A stretch of 42,642 bases of DNA from NCBI RefSeq assembly GCF_019510245.1, contig NZ_JAEKKT010000173.1, forward strand, positions 1 through 42,642. The letters are read 5' to 3'. Each line of letters opens with the position of its first letter. Positions within the stretch are counted from its first letter, which is position 1. This DNA is from Streptomyces sp. (lineage in GTDB: Bacteria; Actinomycetota; Actinomycetes; Streptomycetales; Streptomycetaceae). A program made the translations under genes and the position numbers. Below are positions 9,881 through 18,032 of this stretch, in pieces. Below the pieces are notes generated by a model that saw nothing but the letters and a program-made list of their open reading frames with translations, had not been told where the DNA came from and searched no databases.

Positions 9881-11230
9881 TTGAGACACACACCACTGAG
9901 ACCCTGGGCCGTGGCGGCTGCCACGGCCTTCGCGTTCCTCGTCGCACTGGAGGCGGCCGCACGTCACTACGGCCTGCCCGGGCCGCTCACCAACCAGGCC
10001 CGCGAGGTGATATGCGCCCCCAAGTCCGGCTTCCTGCTCTACGCCGGGCTGGCGCTGACGATGGTGGTGCTCACCTGGCGGCAGCGGTTCGCCGCCCTCG
10101 GCGCCGCGATCGGCATCGACCTCGCCTTCGCGGCGGGCCGGTGGGCGACCGGTGCCGAGGTCGCCCCCGGCCAGCCGTTCGGCAACGGCGCCCTGTGGGT
10201 GCTGCTCGGCTGTGCGGTCGTCGCCGTGACCCGCCGCACCGGCCCGGAACGCGTCCTGCTGCTCAAGGGCGTCGGTCTCGGCCTGCTGCTGGTGACCGGC
10301 CGCAAGACCGGCGACACCTGGCTGCTCATCACCTCCAAGACCCGTCCGACGGTGCTCGACCAGTACGTGGCCACCGCCGACCACGCCCTGGGCAACCCGT
10401 CGTGGCTGGCAGGCCGGATCGTCACCGCCACCGGCCCGGTCGGCTTCAACCTCCTCGACGTCGTCTACGGCCAGCTCGCCGTGGCCGCGGTCGCCGTCGC
10501 GCTCTACCAGCTGCGCGGCGTGGCGACCGACCGCCGCTTCCCGCGCCACCACCTGGTCCGCACCTTCCTGGTGATAGGCCTGCTCGGACCGGCCGTCTAC
10601 ATGATCTTCCCGGTGGTCGGACCGGTCTTCGCCTACGGCACCGGCGCCGACCACTGGGCGTCGGTCAGCCTCTGGCCGGAGCGGCCGCCGCACGGCCACT
10701 GGCCGGCACCCGACCTGTGGCCGCGCACGGTGCCGCGGATCACCGCCCCGCACCCCGTGCCGTACGACGGTTTCACCCCGCGGAACTGCATGCCCAGCCT
10801 GCACACGGCGTGGGCCACCGCGATCTTCGTGCACTCCCGGCGGGGCCCCCGGGCGCTGCGCTGGGCGGGCACGTTCTGGCTGGCCGCCACCGTCGCCGCG
10901 ACGCTGGGCTTCGGCTACCACTACGGCGCGGACCTCCTCGCCGGCGCGGTGTTCGCGCTCACGGTCGAGGCGGGCCTGCGCACGTTCGACCGCGACCTGG
11001 ACCGCTCCGGCATCCGGCTGGTCGCCCACGGCACGACGGTCTTCGTCGCGCTCCTGGCCTCCTACCGCTGGCTGCCGCTGGAGATGGCCACCCACCCCTG
11101 GGTGGCCGGTCCGCTGCTCGTGCTGGCGGCGGCCTCGGTGGTCCACCACTACGTGCGGACCGTCAACCGCTGGGACCCACGGACCGAGCCGGCGGCGCGA
11201 CGGCCGGCCCCGCACCCCGAGCTCGTCTGA
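9881..11230 (+). CDS. PAP2-superfamily membrane phosphatase/phosphotransferase
   Basis: A multi-spanning membrane protein of up to 449 residues. The C-terminal half has the PAP2 signature in its inositol-phosphotransferase-like (PAP2_3) form: NCMPSLHTAWA (about 303-313) holds the S-x-H core, and GFGYHYGADLLAG (about 345-357) the last catalytic His with the Asp. Such enzymes remove or transfer phosphate or phospho-alcohol groups on lipids at the membrane. The N-terminal half (about 1-200) adds five or six further helices. The longest frame starts at a TTG (9881) without a clear ribosome site; a GTG at 9911 would shorten it by ten residues, so the exact start is uncertain. It runs toward the following phosphatase gene with a gap of 94 bases. 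Confidence 0.85.
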   Translation: MRHTPLRPWAVAAATAFAFLVALEAAARHYGLPGPLTNQAREVICAPKSGFLLYAGLALTMVVLTWRQRFAALGAAIGIDLAFAAGRWATGAEVAPGQPFGNGALWVLLGCAVVAVTRRTGPERVLLLKGVGLGLLLVTGRKTGDTWLLITSKTRPTVLDQYVATADHALGNPSWLAGRIVTATGPVGFNLLDVVYGQLAVAAVAVALYQLRGVATDRRFPRHHLVRTFLVIGLLGPAVYMIFPVVGPVFAYGTGADHWASVSLWPERPPHGHWPAPDLWPRTVPRITAPHPVPYDGFTPRNCMPSLHTAWATAIFVHSRRGPRALRWAGTFWLAATVAATLGFGYHYGADLLAGAVFALTVEAGLRTFDRDLDRSGIRLVAHGTTVFVALLASYRWLPLEMATHPWVAGPLLVLAAASVVHHYVRTVNRWDPRTEPAARRPAPHPELV

Positions 11231-11324
11231 AGCGGCGCGGGCGGCCGCGTATCACCGCGGCCCCCCGGGGGAACTCGGCGGGCAGCGGGGTCCGAGGCGT
11301 TTTCCCCGGTGAGGGAGGCAGGCC

Positions 11325-13007
11325 ATGGCGCGTTCCGATGGTGCCCGGGAGGCGGTCGCCAGGGCGCTGAACGCCCTCGGCGCGGGCGCCTACCTCACGG
11401 ACGAACAGGGCTCGATCGTCGCCGTCAACACGCGCGGCGAACAGCTCCTCGACCGGCCCGCCTCCGGTCTCGTCGGCCAGGACGCCCACGACCTGCTGCA
11501 CCGCAACAGCTGCGGGGAGCCGGTGCCGAGGGCCCAGTGCCGGATCCGGGCCAGCATCCTCGCCGGACACACGGACCAGGGCGGCGACGAGTGGCTGGAG
11601 CGCGGCGACGGGACGCTGCTGCCGGTGGCGTGGCTGTCCACCCCCTGCGACATCGGCCTCACCCCGTCGGCCACGCTCGTCCTCTTCCACCCCTCCGGCC
11701 GCGCCGGGCGCCCCGCCCAGCGTCCGCCGGCCGGCGGGCGGCTCTCCGAACTGGAACGGCTCGCCCTGCTCGCCGAGACGACCACCCTGCTCACCTCCAC
11801 CCTCGACATCCACGAGGCGCTGCGCCGCCTGATCCACCTCGTGGTGCCGCGCCTCGCCGACTGGGCCGTCATCGACCTGATCCAGGAGCAGGGCGAGGTG
11901 TGGCGCTTCGCCGTCGCCCATGCCGAGGGGGGCACCGTGGTGTTCCGGGACGACCTCCAGGGGCCCATGCCACCGGTGCCGCAGGAGTCGCCGATGCCGC
12001 TGTCCCGCGCCCTGCGCGGCGTCGCGTCCTCCCTCGCCGGTCCGGAGACCTACCAGGGGCCGCCCGACTCCGGCATCGCGGTGGAGCAGCGGCACCTGTT
12101 CGCGGTGACCGGGATGCACGCGGCGGTCGTGGTCCCGCTGCGCAGCCTGCACGAGGTGCTGGGCGCCCTCACCCTCGGCCGGGCCGAGCAGCCGGAGCGG
12201 TTCACCGCGACCGAGGTGGCCCTGCTGGAGGACATCGCCCGCCGGGCCAGCCTCGCCCTGGAGAACGCGCGCCTCTACCAGCGCCAGCGCAAGGTCGCCG
12301 AGACCATGCAGCGCCATCTGCTGCCCAAGCTCCCGCACTCGCCCATGCACAACATGACCGCCCGCTACCTGCCCGCCCCGGACGCCTCCCAGGTCGGCGG
12401 CGACTGGTACGACGCGTTCACCCTGCCGGACGGGGCCACCGCGCTCGCCATCGGCGACGTGGTCGGCCACGACCTGGACGCGGCGGCCGGCATGGCCCAG
12501 CTGCGCAACATGCTCCGCGCGTACGCCCTGTCCCAGCAGAAGCCGCCCAGCAAGATCGTGGAGTGGCTGGACCAGGCGACGCGGGAGATCGCGGAGGTCT
12601 CCATCGCCACGCTGGTCTTCGCCCGCATGACGGAGATCGGCGCCGGCCGCTGCGAGCTGTCCTGGACCAACGCCGGCCACCCGCCCCCGCTGCTGGTCAC
12701 CCGCGAGGGCGTGGCCCGGTACCTGACCGACGGGCACGGCATCCTGCTGGGCGTCACGCCCGAGCGGGTCCGCCCCGACGCGACGGCGGAGCTGCCGCCC
12801 GGGGCGACCCTGCTCCTCTACACCGACGGCCTCGTCGAGTCCCCCCGGCACGGCCTGGACGAGGGCATGAACCGCCTGCGACGCCATGCCGCGGCCCTCG
12901 CCCAGCGCCCGCTGGAGTCCTTCACGGACCAGCTGCTGGCCCGGGCCCGCCCGCCGGACAACGACGACGACGTGGCTCTCCTGGCCGTACGGCACACGCG
13001 GTGCTGA
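11325..13007 (+). CDS. PAS-GAF-PP2C (SpoIIE/RsbU-type) protein phosphatase
   Basis: 560 residues in three parts: a PAS domain (about 10-120, starting LNALGAGAYLTDEQGSIVAVN), a GAF domain (about 150-320) and a PPM/SpoIIE phosphatase domain (about 335-557). The metal-binding acidic motifs are all present: GGDWYDAF, IGDVVGHDLDAA, YTDGLVE and NDDDVALL. Proteins of this kind dephosphorylate STAS anti-anti-sigma factors in response to a signal sensed by PAS or GAF. No membrane helix is visible, so it should be cytoplasmic. GGGAGG lies eight bases before the ATG. Its substrate is not obvious: the nearest STAS gene is 24.7 kb away at 37735. Confidence 0.92.
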   Translation: MARSDGAREAVARALNALGAGAYLTDEQGSIVAVNTRGEQLLDRPASGLVGQDAHDLLHRNSCGEPVPRAQCRIRASILAGHTDQGGDEWLERGDGTLLPVAWLSTPCDIGLTPSATLVLFHPSGRAGRPAQRPPAGGRLSELERLALLAETTTLLTSTLDIHEALRRLIHLVVPRLADWAVIDLIQEQGEVWRFAVAHAEGGTVVFRDDLQGPMPPVPQESPMPLSRALRGVASSLAGPETYQGPPDSGIAVEQRHLFAVTGMHAAVVVPLRSLHEVLGALTLGRAEQPERFTATEVALLEDIARRASLALENARLYQRQRKVAETMQRHLLPKLPHSPMHNMTARYLPAPDASQVGGDWYDAFTLPDGATALAIGDVVGHDLDAAAGMAQLRNMLRAYALSQQKPPSKIVEWLDQATREIAEVSIATLVFARMTEIGAGRCELSWTNAGHPPPLLVTREGVARYLTDGHGILLGVTPERVRPDATAELPPGATLLLYTDGLVESPRHGLDEGMNRLRRHAAALAQRPLESFTDQLLARARPPDNDDDVALLAVRHTRC

Positions 13008-13071
13008 GGCGCCGCCCGGTCCGTGCGGATGCGGGGCCCCCGGGGCCCAGGCCCGAGGCGCTGCTCGCGGG

Positions 13072-13416
13072 TCAGGACGCCGGGTAGGTGATCACCAGCA
13101 TGGTGACGCCGTCCGGCGCGGTCCAGGGGCCGTGCGGCATGCCGGGCGGACGGCAGGCGTACATGCCGGCGGTGAAGGTCCGGTCCAGCGTCAGGTCGTG
13201 CAGGGCGCCCTCGACGAGGTAGACCTCCTCCCAGAAGTCGTGGCGGGTCACCCCGTCCGCCGAGGTGTCCGTGCCCGGGGCCCAGCGGACCAGCGCGGTA
13301 CGGGACCCGTGCTCGGGGTCGTCGGCCAGGACGCGCTCCTCGACCCCCGGACCGGCGCCGGCCGGGGTCCGCCACGGTCCGCCGGGGACATGGAACTCCA
13401 GCTCGGGCTTGCCCAC
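13072..13416 (-). CDS. Cupin-domain protein
   Basis: A 114-residue single-domain protein. It shows a cupin pattern with HDFWEEVYLVEGAL as motif 1 and PPGMPHGPWTAPDG as motif 2. It resembles ChrR/AraC-type stand-alone cupins, which may bind a metal through the His and Glu residues of these motifs; no reaction can be assigned. I chose the GTG at 13416 (VGKPELEF), which has GGAGGC eight bases upstream. A longer frame to 13488 lacks a ribosome site. It follows the large sensor phosphatase gene on the same strand with a gap of 112 bases, so co-transcription is possible. Confidence 0.8.
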   Translation of the reverse strand: MGKPELEFHVPGGPWRTPAGAGPGVEERVLADDPEHGSRTALVRWAPGTDTSADGVTRHDFWEEVYLVEGALHDLTLDRTFTAGMYACRPPGMPHGPWTAPDGVTMLVITYPAS

Positions 13417-13528
13417 CGCACCGCCTCCGGTCTCGATCGCGGAACATCGACCGCTGGGCATACTTCTTGCCCGGGACCGCGGGCGCAACCTCCGCGCGAG
13501 GCCGGTCCGCCGACGGCGCCGTGCCGGT

Positions 13529-16204
13529 TCACGGCCCCGTGCCGAGCCACTGCTCGGTCCAGATGACCTTTCCGGCGGGGGTGTAGCGCGTCCCCCAGCG
13601 GTCGGCGAACTGGGCCACCAGGAAGAGGCCGCGGCCGCCCTCGTCCATGGTGGCGGCCCGGCGCAGGTGCGGGGAGACGCTCCTGCCGTCGGAGACCTCG
13701 CAGATGAGGCAGCGGTCGTGGATGAGGCGTACGCCGACGGGGCCCGTCGCGTGCCGGATGGCGTTGGTGACCAGCTCGCTCAGGATCAGCTCCAGGGTGA
13801 ACGCCTCCTCCTTCAGGCCCCAGTCCCGCAGCAGCTCGGTGGCCGCGGCCCGGACCCCGGCGACGGCCGACGGATCGGCGGGCACGGTCCAGTACGCGGT
13901 GTGCCTGTCGTCCAGCGCCCGGGTGCGGGCGACGATCAGGGCCACGTCGTCCCGGGACGCCCCGGGCAGCATGGCGTCCATGGCCGCCTGGCACATCTGG
14001 TCCGGCGTGCGCCCCGCCACCGCCAGGGCCCGGCGCAGGCGCTCGATGCCCTCGTCGATGTCCTCGCGCCGGTCCTCGATCAGGCCGTCGGTGTAGAGCA
14101 CGATGCCGCTGCCCTCGGGCAGCAGCACCTCGCCCGCCTCGTAGGGCATGCCGCCCAGCCCCAGCGGCGGCCCCACCGGTACGCCGGGCAGGTGCGCGTC
14201 GCCGTCCGGGGACACGATGACGGGTTCCAGGTGGCCCGCCCTGGCCATCGTGCACACCCGGGAGACCGGGTCGTAGATCGCGTACAGGCAGGTGGCGCCC
14301 GTGAGGGTGCTGGTGCCGTGCTCGCCGTCCCGGTCCTGGTCGATGCGGGTGACCAACTCGTCGAGGTGCCAGAGGAGTTCGTCGGGCGGCAGGTCGAGCG
14401 TCGAGAAGTTGTGCACGGCGGTGCGCAGTTGGCCCATGGTGGCGGCGGCGTGCAGTCCGTGCCCCACGACGTCGCCCACCACGACGGCGACGCGCGCCCC
14501 GGGCAGCGGTATCACGTCGAACCAGTCGCCTCCCACGCCGCCGAGCCCCGCCCCCGCCGGGAGGTAGCGGTACGCCACGTCGACCGCGTTCTGCTCCGGC
14601 AGGGCGTGCGGCAGGAGGCTGCGCTGCAGCGTGACCGCCATGGTGTGCTCCCGCGTGAAGCGGCGCGCGTTGTCGATGCTGGTCGCCGCGCGGGCGACCA
14701 GCTCCTCGGCGAGCGAGAGGTCCTCCCTGGTGAAGGCGGTCGGCTCCTTGGAACGCCAGAAGGTCGCCACGCCGAGGATCACGCCGCGGGCCCGCAGCGG
14801 GGCGGAGATCATGGAGTGGATGCCGTAGGCCACCAGCCGGCGCGCCCGGTCGGGGTCCTGGGCCTGCCAGCCGGAGAAGGCCGCCAGGTCGGACTCCAGC
14901 ACCATCCGCCCGGAACCAAAACCCTCGCCCTGCGGGGTGAAGGGGTCGAAGTGGATGAGCGCGCCGGGCGGGCGGAGCGGCACGTCCTGCCGGATGCCGT
15001 GCAGGGCGACCCGGCGCAGCTCCGCCACGCCCGCCTCGTCCGTTTCCCCGCCGCTCAGCACGGTGTCGGCCAGGTCGACGGTGACGTAGTCGGCGAATCC
15101 GGGGACGGAGAACTCCGCCAGTTCCTCGGCGGTGCGCGTCACGTCGAGGGTGGTGCCGATGCGCAGCCCGGCGTCGTACAGCAGTGCGAGCCGTTCCTGG
15201 ACCACCTCGATCCGGCCGGTCAGCGCGGTGAGTTCGGTGGTGTCCCGCAGGGTGGCGACCGAGCCGCCCGGTCCGCGGGGCGCGTCCATGGGGCACTGGC
15301 TGACGGCCAGCAGCCGGTCGCCGACCTCGATCACCTCGTCCGTGGCCGCCCTGCCGGACGCGAGGAGCTCCTCGGCCCTGGGGGCGATCCCCAGGTCGGT
15401 GACGGACCGGCCGTCCACATCGGCCGCGAGGCCCAGCAGGCGCCGCGCCTCGTCGTTGGCCAGCAGCAGCCGGCCCCCCGGGTCGACGATCAGGACGCCT
15501 TCGCGCACCGAGTGCAGAACGGCGTCGTGGTGCTCGTACATGCGCGTCATCTGGACCGGTCCCAGCCCCCGCGTCTGGCGGCGCAGGCGCCTGCCGACGA
15601 GTGCCGTGCCGCCGGTGGCGGCCGCGAGCGCCAGCCCCGTGCCCCCGAGGACGAGCGGCATCTGCCGGGCCGCCGCCAGGCTCACCCGGTGGACGGTGAT
15701 GCCGGCGGAGACCAGCCCGAGGACCTTGCCCGCGGCGGTGGTCACGGGCACGACGGTGCGGACGGAGGGGCCGAGCGTCCCGGTCGTCGTCTCGGTGACG
15801 GTGCCGCCGCGCTGCGCCGCGCCGATGCTGCCGATGTAGCGGTGGCCGATCTCGGCGGGGTTCGGATGCGTGTAGCGGATGCCCTTGGGGCTCATCACGA
15901 CGACGAAGTCCACGTGCGCGCGCCGACGGGTCTCCTCGGCCACCTTCTGGAGCTCGGCGGACGGACGGGCGCCGGTCAGCGCCTGCCGCACGGTGGGGTT
16001 CGCGGCGACGGAGGCGGCCACGGCCTGCGTGCGGTTGCGGGCCTCCCGCTCGGCGTCGGTCCGCGACTGCAGCAGGAGGGCGGCGACGGCCGTCGCCACG
16101 ACGACCAGGACGACCGCGACCTGCAGCAGGAACATCTGACCGGCAACGCTGCGTATCCCGTACCAGGAGCGCACCTGCCGGAGCATGTGGTGCATAGGGG
16201 TCAT
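13529..16204 (-). CDS. Membrane sensor fusion: Cache - PAS - GAF - PP2C phosphatase - HATPase kinase
   Basis: About 891 residues. Two membrane helices (about 20-42 and 190-212) flank an extracytoplasmic CitA/DcuS-like single-Cache sensor that includes KGIRYTHPNP. The cytoplasmic side has a PAS domain (about 230-340), a GAF domain (about 370-520), a SpoIIE/PPM phosphatase (about 540-740; GGDWFDV, VGDVVGHGLHAA, YTDGLIE, RDDVALI) and an RsbW-like ATPase (about 760-890; N-box ELVTNAIRHA, G-box GGRGLFLVA). Phosphatase and anti-sigma kinase in one chain means one protein could both phosphorylate and dephosphorylate an anti-anti-sigma factor. The start is uncertain: ATG at 16204 lacks a good ribosome site, and two more ATGs follow within 18 bases. 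It is the second gene after the HTH-membrane protein on the same strand. Confidence 0.9.
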   Translation of the reverse strand: MTPMHHMLRQVRSWYGIRSVAGQMFLLQVAVVLVVVATAVAALLLQSRTDAEREARNRTQAVAASVAANPTVRQALTGARPSAELQKVAEETRRRAHVDFVVVMSPKGIRYTHPNPAEIGHRYIGSIGAAQRGGTVTETTTGTLGPSVRTVVPVTTAAGKVLGLVSAGITVHRVSLAAARQMPLVLGGTGLALAAATGGTALVGRRLRRQTRGLGPVQMTRMYEHHDAVLHSVREGVLIVDPGGRLLLANDEARRLLGLAADVDGRSVTDLGIAPRAEELLASGRAATDEVIEVGDRLLAVSQCPMDAPRGPGGSVATLRDTTELTALTGRIEVVQERLALLYDAGLRIGTTLDVTRTAEELAEFSVPGFADYVTVDLADTVLSGGETDEAGVAELRRVALHGIRQDVPLRPPGALIHFDPFTPQGEGFGSGRMVLESDLAAFSGWQAQDPDRARRLVAYGIHSMISAPLRARGVILGVATFWRSKEPTAFTREDLSLAEELVARAATSIDNARRFTREHTMAVTLQRSLLPHALPEQNAVDVAYRYLPAGAGLGGVGGDWFDVIPLPGARVAVVVGDVVGHGLHAAATMGQLRTAVHNFSTLDLPPDELLWHLDELVTRIDQDRDGEHGTSTLTGATCLYAIYDPVSRVCTMARAGHLEPVIVSPDGDAHLPGVPVGPPLGLGGMPYEAGEVLLPEGSGIVLYTDGLIEDRREDIDEGIERLRRALAVAGRTPDQMCQAAMDAMLPGASRDDVALIVARTRALDDRHTAYWTVPADPSAVAGVRAAATELLRDWGLKEEAFTLELILSELVTNAIRHATGPVGVRLIHDRCLICEVSDGRSVSPHLRRAATMDEGGRGLFLVAQFADRWGTRYTPAGKVIWTEQWLGTGP

Positions 16205-16315
16205 ATAACACCAAACCGCTATGTCTCCATCACCCCTGCGCCACATCCGCATACCGCACCGGCGCGCTCCGCGTCCGGGCTCGTACGGCACGTGAGCGCA
16301 CGGCGGCGGGCGCCG

Positions 16316-17845
16316 TCAGCCGCCCTCCCGCGGGATCCACTCGCTGCCGCCCAGCGGGTAGTCGTAGCCCGGGCGGCCGGCGTCGGCGCTGGTACGGAAG
16401 GAGGTGCCGGCGTTGTCGACGCGGACGGTGCCGTGGCGGCTGCCGCTGGACCAGTCCAGGGTGAGGTCCCAGCGGACGTCGTGGGCCTTGGTCCGGGCGA
16501 AGACGTAGAAGACCTCCGGGTCGGACTCGCTGACCTTGTACGGGAAGTCGCGCTGGCCGTTCTTGGCGGTGACCGTGGGGCTGCCGTTGTCGAGGTCGAC
16601 GTCGAACGACTTGGTCCCGACGCCACCGCCGCAGCCGACGCCCATCGAGTAGTCGTTCCAGGCGAGCGGTGCGCCCTTGCTGAGCACGCGCACGTGCAGC
16701 GCCTCCAGGACGACGGTCTCCGAGCCGGTGCCCTGGACGGTGAGGGCGACCTCCTGTTCGCCCGAGGACACCGCCCCGTACGCCGCCGCCCAGCGCGGGG
16801 CGTCCTGTTCGCTCGCCGGCGGGCCGACCTGCGCGGGTTCGCTGTCGACGAGGAAGTGCTGGCTGCACGGGTCGTCGTAGACATAGGGACGCGTGTTGAC
16901 GGCGAGCGGGACGGCGGTGCCGGTGGTGCCGCCGTCGGCGCCCTGGGCCCCGCCGCCCTGCTTGCCGTCGTCCGCCGAACCGCCGGTCCCGCTCCCCGCG
17001 GACTCGGTGGGGGTGGCGGAGGACGATGCGGAGGGCTTGCGTCCGTTCGCACTCGGGGACGGGGAGCGGGACGACGCCGTCTTCCCGGTGTCCGGCCTGC
17101 CGGTGACCGCGGCGGCGTCCCCGGCCGCCTGCCCGTCGTCCGCGCCGCCGCTCCGGCCGCCCAGCGACGGGCTCACGGCGAACAGGACGGCCCCCAGCAC
17201 GGCGGCCACCGCGACGGAGGCGATCAGCGCGGTACGGCGCCGACGCGGCGCCGCGGGCCCCCGCGGCAGATCGACCACGACCGGCTCACCGTCGCCGGGC
17301 CCGTGCGGTGCGGTGGAGTCGGCGCCGCGCGACGGCTCGGAGTCGGCTTCGCGCGGTGCGGTGGGGTCGGCGCCGTGCGCTGCGGTGGCGCCGTGCGCTG
17401 CGGTGGAGTCGGCGCCGTGGGCCGCGGTCGAGCCGGCTCCGTGCACCGCGGTCGAGCCGGCGCCGTGCGGTGCGCCGGGGTCGGTGGCGGTCGGCCGGTC
17501 ACCGCCGTCGTCGGCTCTGTGCGGCGGCGCGGGGGTAGCGGCCTGCTGTGGCGCGGGCGTCGCCGTGGCCTGGTCCGTCCTGCTGCCGCGTGCCGCGTCC
17601 GCCAGGATCCAGCGCCGGTGCAGTTCCACCAGCTCCTGGGGCGTCGCCCGGCAGACCCGTGCGAGGCGCTCCACCGGTGCGTACTCCACGGGCACCGCCG
17701 TGCCGTTGCAGTACCGGTGCAGCGTCGACGTGCTCATGTGCAGCCGCTTGGCCAGCACCCCGTAGCTGAGTCCCGAGCGGTCCTTGAGCTCCCGCAGCAG
17801 CAGCGCGAACGCCTCCGTCGCGTCGGCCCCTGTTGCCCCTGACAC
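16316..17845 (-). CDS. Membrane-anchored HTH protein with extracytoplasmic domain
   Basis: 509 residues. Residues about 9-75 form an XRE-type helix-turn-helix (SYGVLAKRLHMSTSTLHRYCNG). Residues 120-200 are a low-complexity linker with an 8-residue repeat. A single membrane helix spans about 205-225, preceded by Arg residues (inside). Residues 226-310 are a Ser/Gly/Pro linker, and about 315-509 a probable extracytoplasmic beta-rich domain with two Cys (DPCSQH and GVGCGG). The topology is that of a one-component membrane regulator such as ToxR or CadC, but the HTH is of the XRE type. What it senses is unknown. The GTG at 17845 follows GGGGGAA. Its divergent neighbour encodes a DUF4232 lipoprotein, and the shared promoter contains three copies of GCGTTCCAG. 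Confidence 0.82.
   Translation of the reverse strand: MSGATGADATEAFALLLRELKDRSGLSYGVLAKRLHMSTSTLHRYCNGTAVPVEYAPVERLARVCRATPQELVELHRRWILADAARGSRTDQATATPAPQQAATPAPPHRADDGGDRPTATDPGAPHGAGSTAVHGAGSTAAHGADSTAAHGATAAHGADPTAPREADSEPSRGADSTAPHGPGDGEPVVVDLPRGPAAPRRRRTALIASVAVAAVLGAVLFAVSPSLGGRSGGADDGQAAGDAAAVTGRPDTGKTASSRSPSPSANGRKPSASSSATPTESAGSGTGGSADDGKQGGGAQGADGGTTGTAVPLAVNTRPYVYDDPCSQHFLVDSEPAQVGPPASEQDAPRWAAAYGAVSSGEQEVALTVQGTGSETVVLEALHVRVLSKGAPLAWNDYSMGVGCGGGVGTKSFDVDLDNGSPTVTAKNGQRDFPYKVSESDPEVFYVFARTKAHDVRWDLTLDWSSGSRHGTVRVDNAGTSFRTSADAGRPGYDYPLGGSEWIPREGG
17300..17467. repeat. Imperfect 24-base tandem repeat inside the HTH-membrane gene
   Basis: About seven units encode an 8-residue pattern of the type HGADSTAA, for example HGAGSTAA, HGADSTAA and HGADPTAP, with one unit shortened to six residues. 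It lies in the cytoplasmic linker between the HTH and the membrane helix, so repeat number would alter the tether length. Confidence 0.85.
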
Positions 17846-17863
17846 CCGTTCCCCCGTCCCCTC

Positions 17864-17929
17864 GCGTTCCAGTCCCGCGTTCCAGGGCGACGGTGTTCGC
17901 CCTGGCCGGAGCCCGTTTCCGCGTTCCAG
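17864..17929. promoter_or_regulatory. Three direct repeats of GCGTTCCAG in a divergent promoter
   Basis: Copies at 17864-17872, 17877-17885 and 17921-17929, all in one orientation, between the HTH-membrane gene and the DUF4232 lipoprotein gene. A fourth exact copy lies at 38501-38509, upstream of the other DUF4232 gene. These are candidate operators, perhaps for the HTH protein itself (inference). Confidence 0.45.
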
Positions 17930-17933
17930 TGTC

Positions 17934-17963
17934 CCCAACTGCCCGCCATGCCTGGCAGTTGGG
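17934..17963. promoter_or_regulatory. Inverted repeat upstream of the DUF4232 lipoprotein gene
   Basis: Perfect 10-base arms CCCAACTGCC (17934-17943) and GGCAGTTGGG (17954-17963) around a 10-base spacer. The symmetry extends by TGTC/GACA with one unpaired C. Half-sites are 20 bases apart centre to centre, two helical turns. It could be a regulator site or an RNA hairpin in a leader. Confidence 0.5.
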
Positions 17964-18032
17964 ACAGATCGCCGCGCAGGCTTCGGTCATCCAATCACCA
18001 CCGCCACCCGAAAACCGAAGGGGCACGTCCAC

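Noticed and set aside
13265..17842. A 1525-codon open frame on the plus strand
   Set aside because: It is the antisense shadow of the sensor fusion and HTH-membrane genes, whose motifs are unambiguous; its composition is Arg/Val/Gly-rich with no domain.
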